Assembly (NCBI RefSeq): GCF_015712065.1
Contig: NZ_JACFYZ010000001.1
Span: forward strand, 992,001 to 1,056,000
From: Ectopseudomonas chengduensis
GTDB taxonomy: Bacteria > Pseudomonadota > Gammaproteobacteria > Pseudomonadales > Pseudomonadaceae
Direction of reading: 5' to 3'
DNA: 64,000 nucleotides
In this document: in pieces, positions 61,710-64,000 of the stretch
Position numbering within the stretch: position 1 is the first letter of the stretch
How the letters are laid out: the number at the start of each line of letters is the position of its first letter
Notes under the pieces: generated by a model
Database searches by the model: none
Told to the model about the DNA's origin: nothing
The model's input: the letters and a program-made list of their open reading frames with translations, nothing else
Made by a program: the position numbers and the translations under genes

Positions 61710-62159
61710 TTACGCCTTCGCAGCAGGGCTCAAGCGAAAGCTGACACCCATACGGTTGAACGCGTTCATGGCTGCGATAGCTGCCGTGAGGTCGACCAGG
61801 TCTTTCGGGGTGAATGCAGACGATGCCGCGGCATAAGCCTCGTCGGAAACATGCGTTTCGCTGACCATCGTCACTTCTTCCGTCCAGGCCAAGGCGGCAC
61901 GTTCCTGCTCGGAAAACAGATGCGCGGCCTCATGCCAGACCGGCACCAGAACAAGCTTTTCTACCGACATACCTCCCTTGATCAAGTCTCGCGAATGGAT
62001 ATCGATGCAGTGCGCGCATCCATTGATTTGCGATGCCCGCAAGAACACCAGATGGATGAGTTGAGGCGGCAGGTTCGTTCCGGTGGTGACGTAATGGTGC
62101 AGCCCTCCCAGTGCTTTTGCTGCACCGGGTGAAGCCTCAAACCAATCAAGACGAGTCAT
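61710..62159 (-). CDS. Carboxymuconolactone decarboxylase/AhpD-like peroxidase family protein
   Basis: This is a 149-residue protein of the AhpD-like fold. The redox pair C48-x-x-C51 and nearby His55 are in NGCAHCIDIHSRDL, the catalytic core of AhpD-type alkylhydroperoxidases. The start MTRLDWFEASPGAAKALGGL is common in the alkylhydroperoxidase D-related (COG2128) group. It may reduce peroxides or act in an unknown thiol reaction. It is a single gene with an inverted repeat (GGATCAA-ggta-TTGATCC) 61 bp upstream. Confidence 0.9.
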   Translation of the reverse strand: MTRLDWFEASPGAAKALGGLHHYVTTGTNLPPQLIHLVFLRASQINGCAHCIDIHSRDLIKGGMSVEKLVLVPVWHEAAHLFSEQERAALAWTEEVTMVSETHVSDEAYAAASSAFTPKDLVDLTAAIAAMNAFNRMGVSFRLSPAAKA

Positions 62160-62219
62160 AGAGCAGTACCCTTTGTGGATGGGGAATCAGTAAGGTCTGC
62201 CCAATTAAGACAATTAAGA

Positions 62220-62237
62220 GGATCAAGGTATTGATCC
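62220..62237. promoter_or_regulatory. Inverted repeat upstream of the AhpD-like gene
   Basis: GGATCAA-ggta-TTGATCC is a perfect 7-bp-arm repeat in AT-rich DNA 61 bp before the start codon. It is a candidate operator. The regulator is not encoded adjacent. Confidence 0.45.
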
Positions 62238-62333
62238 AATTAAAGGCTTAATGAATGGTCCACTTCGCGGAGTGGCCGTAGTGGCTTTTGATGCCCTTGG
62301 CTCATGGCTGCTCAGCTCTGTGAACGGAATGCG

Positions 62334-62459
62334 ATGGCTCCCACGCTCCGGCGTGGGAGCAAGCCCGTGACGCTCTGCGTCATAGCGCAGAACGCAACTG
62401 CCTGCGGCAGAAGCTGGAGCGTCGAGGGCTGCATTCCCACGCGGAGCGTAGGAACGATC
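62334..62459. repeat. Paired REP elements in the gap before the low-GC gene
   Basis: GCTCCCACGC-tccg-GCGTGGGAGC (62337-62360) is a perfect hairpin. About 70 bp later GCATTCCCACGCGGAGCGTA runs in the opposite sense, typical of a Pseudomonas REP pair. It lies in the 345-bp gap between the AhpD-like gene and the PIN-like gene, marking the transition to lower-GC DNA. The rest of the gap holds no gene I can support. Confidence 0.8.
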
Positions 62460-62504
62460 AAAAGAGAAGTCGCCGGGCTAGCAGGGGCCGATTACGCAGA
62501 GATT

Positions 62505-64000
62505 TCATTCGGCTTCATCCATCTTTTTCATCGCGACTTTCATGTTCTCAAAATACTGCTTTTCGAGCATACCCAGAGCTTTGAACGCCTTGACCCGTTT
62601 AGTCGGGTCTTCAATGTCTAAGTTCTCTCCGGCCTTGCCTAACTCAGCATCCGCGAAGTCAGCAAACTTATCGATGATTTCGGGCATTGTCATTAGCATA
62701 CTTGCATCGTATTGCTGTAACGCTTTTGAAGTGAAATAAGACCGCACAGCATGAGCCCGCTCTGACACTTTTGAACTCCAGATCAGCTGCGCGAGACCGA
62801 CCCCTTGCTGTATACCTCCAAGCATTACCTCAATGAACTGGATCAAGCCGATGTGACTGATCATGCATTCAGCAGAATTCTGATATTTCGAGTTCGCAAG
62901 CACATTTTTTAGCTGTCTATCTGCTGTGACGAAAATAGCTTTTTCGCCCTTTTCAATCTCGCTACTTAGCACGGAGACCTGAATGGCATCATGCTCAATC
63001 AGCAAAGGCGTTTTGCCATAAGAAAGGGAGCTGGCATATGCGCGCTCCATGATGCTGTAGATCTCTGAAAATGCCGTGCTTTTAGGTATCGAAACAACCT
63101 CAAAACCCTGTTTTATCAGCCAGGCTTTGAGCTTGGACTCATTGCTAAATGGGGCAAACCGAGCTAAATATTCCGGAAACGTGATCTCCTGATTATTTGC
63201 GATCCAATTGGCGAAGCCTGCAATGAATACGTTCGTGTTTGTCGAACCATTGTACATTGCATCGCTCATAGCGATGGCTTTGAAGTCATCGCCAGCCTCT
63301 CTGAAATAGGCTTCTGCTTTGGCTTTATGGCTGATTATTTCATTGAGATAAACGTCTGCTACGAGGAGCTTTAAGCTGACTGCCGCGGAGCTGGACGCTT
63401 CCCTGAGCTTCGCAATCGCCTGCTTATAGGGGGCCGTGTACGCATGCCCTTCCGCGATAATCGGGAGCACAACGCTGGCGTCGAAATAAATCTTCCTCGG
63501 CAAAATAGCCTTGCTGAGCAGGACCGAATGAGGGGATTTGAATGCCAATTCGATCGCAAAGCTCAACCTTCCCAACTCGGAAAGGATTTCGGCCTCCTCA
63601 ACGGTCGGATGGGCAAACTGATTCTGAAGCACTCGCAGCAACCGTTCTTTGTCAAACGCGAAGATGTCGTGGGCACATTCGTTCATCAGGGATGCCACCG
63701 ATATGGCCTCTGGTACTCGCCCTGCCGAAAATGCCACGCCTAGGTCCCAACCGCGACGATTAATGATGCCGTCAAAAAAACGACCGATTACAACGCGTAC
63801 GTTTTCAGGCACATCCCAGCCTTCTGACACAAAGGCGCGGCTAACGGTACTTTCAACCAACCGCTCCATCACAATACCCAAGAGATCGGATTCTTCTTGA
63901 TCCCCAACCCACGAATAAGAGCCGTCAGTTTGATAGGCGCAGAGACCAGAGTCCATGAGTGAGTTCAGCGCGGATTCCAGTAGGTAAGTTATCTCCCCGC
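62505..64000 (-). CDS. Large PIN-like-domain protein of unknown function, low GC (N-terminus beyond window)
   Basis: The frame is open from the right edge to the stop at 62505; about 498 residues are seen, including 14 codons upstream of the internal Met at 63956, so the start lies outside. Counted from that Met, a PIN-type nuclease-like stretch spans about 155-350. Its acidic residues are D159 (KIYFDASVVLPIIAEG), E206 (VYLNEII), D323 (IEHDAIQVSVL) and D346 (IFVTADRQLK), in the order and spacing style of a PIN catalytic site with a long insertion. The C-terminus is helical and charged. GC is about 48% in a sampled line, against roughly 60-65% nearby, so transfer is likely. A toxin or defence role is possible but unproven. 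Confidence 0.6.
   Translation of the reverse strand, partial: GEITYLLESALNSLMDSGLCAYQTDGSYSWVGDQEESDLLGIVMERLVESTVSRAFVSEGWDVPENVRVVIGRFFDGIINRRGWDLGVAFSAGRVPEAISVASLMNECAHDIFAFDKERLLRVLQNQFAHPTVEEAEILSELGRLSFAIELAFKSPHSVLLSKAILPRKIYFDASVVLPIIAEGHAYTAPYKQAIAKLREASSSAAVSLKLLVADVYLNEIISHKAKAEAYFREAGDDFKAIAMSDAMYNGSTNTNVFIAGFANWIANNQEITFPEYLARFAPFSNESKLKAWLIKQGFEVVSIPKSTAFSEIYSIMERAYASSLSYGKTPLLIEHDAIQVSVLSSEIEKGEKAIFVTADRQLKNVLANSKYQNSAECMISHIGLIQFIEVMLGGIQQGVGLAQLIWSSKVSERAHAVRSYFTSKALQQYDASMLMTMPEIIDKFADFADAELGKAGENLDIEDPTKRVKAFKALGMLEKQYFENMKVAMKKMDEAE

Overview
The window is about 64 kb of high-GC, densely coded DNA from a Pseudomonas chromosome. The block nadB-algU-mucABCD-lepA-lepB-DUF4845-rnc-era-recO-pdxJ, flanked by ygfZ/sdhE/ygfX and the opdH-tctCBA/tctDE tricarboxylate locus, follows the order I know from P. 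aeruginosa. The neighbourhoods around it, such as codB-pucR-codA, fadD2-fadD1 and an agu2-type agmatine cluster, come from other parts of that genome. From memory of synteny and of the dispersed hairpin repeats, I lean towards the P. mendocina/P. oleovorans lineage. This is an inference, not a species call. No rRNA, tRNA, CRISPR array, transposase or integrase was seen.

Layout. 1-4.3 kb: F420-reductase-like oxidoreductase (cut by the window edge), SDR, divergent LysR, a lipoprotein and a pseudouridine synthase. 4.4-12.1 kb: tricarboxylate uptake (opdH porin, tctC/tctB/tctA, an AbrB-type membrane protein) and its divergent two-component system tctD-tctE. 12.1-17.2 kb: a solute-binding protein, an HDOD protein, ygfZ, sdhE, ygfX and nadB. 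17.3-28 kb: the envelope-stress/alginate sigma operon algU-mucABCD, then translation, secretion and RNA genes lepA to pdxJ. 28-37.9 kb: LysR with a small divergent protein, cmoA-cmoB, a YhhN-type lysoplasmalogenase, an ECF42-type sigma factor, rapA, alkB, two small proteins and a very small ORF that I read as the cbb3 oxidase subunit CcoM behind an Anr box. 38-41.3 kb: a FUSC/DUF1656/HlyD efflux operon. 41.3-45.1 kb: codB-pucR-codA. 45.3-50.8 kb: phaJ1, a lysophospholipase and two tandem acyl-CoA synthetases. 50.8-56 kb: LysR plus an agu2A-B-C-A' type agmatine operon. 56-62.2 kb: EamA/MarR pair, a CitMHS citrate transporter, LysR/MFS pair and an AhpD-like protein. 62.5-64 kb: a low-GC PIN-like protein running off the right edge.

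How parts connect. Two citrate-type uptake systems lie 48 kb apart, the opdH-tctCBA operon and CitMHS. They share a 20-bp direct-repeat box with 15 identical positions and also share A-rich CA motifs of the Crc/Hfq type, which suggests common control by TctD and catabolite repression. A 19-codon leader ORF before CitMHS starts where the opdH start codon lies relative to the same two signals. This is the most specific new hypothesis in the window.

Other points of interest are an inverted-repeat family with GTAGGGCG ends that supplies the stop codons of flanking genes, several perfect palindromic operators, a cytoplasmic plus Tat-exported agmatine deiminase pair in one operon, an ECF42 sigma gene without its usual DGPF partner, and the low-GC PIN-like gene at the right edge, which could be the edge of an accessory (possibly defence) island.
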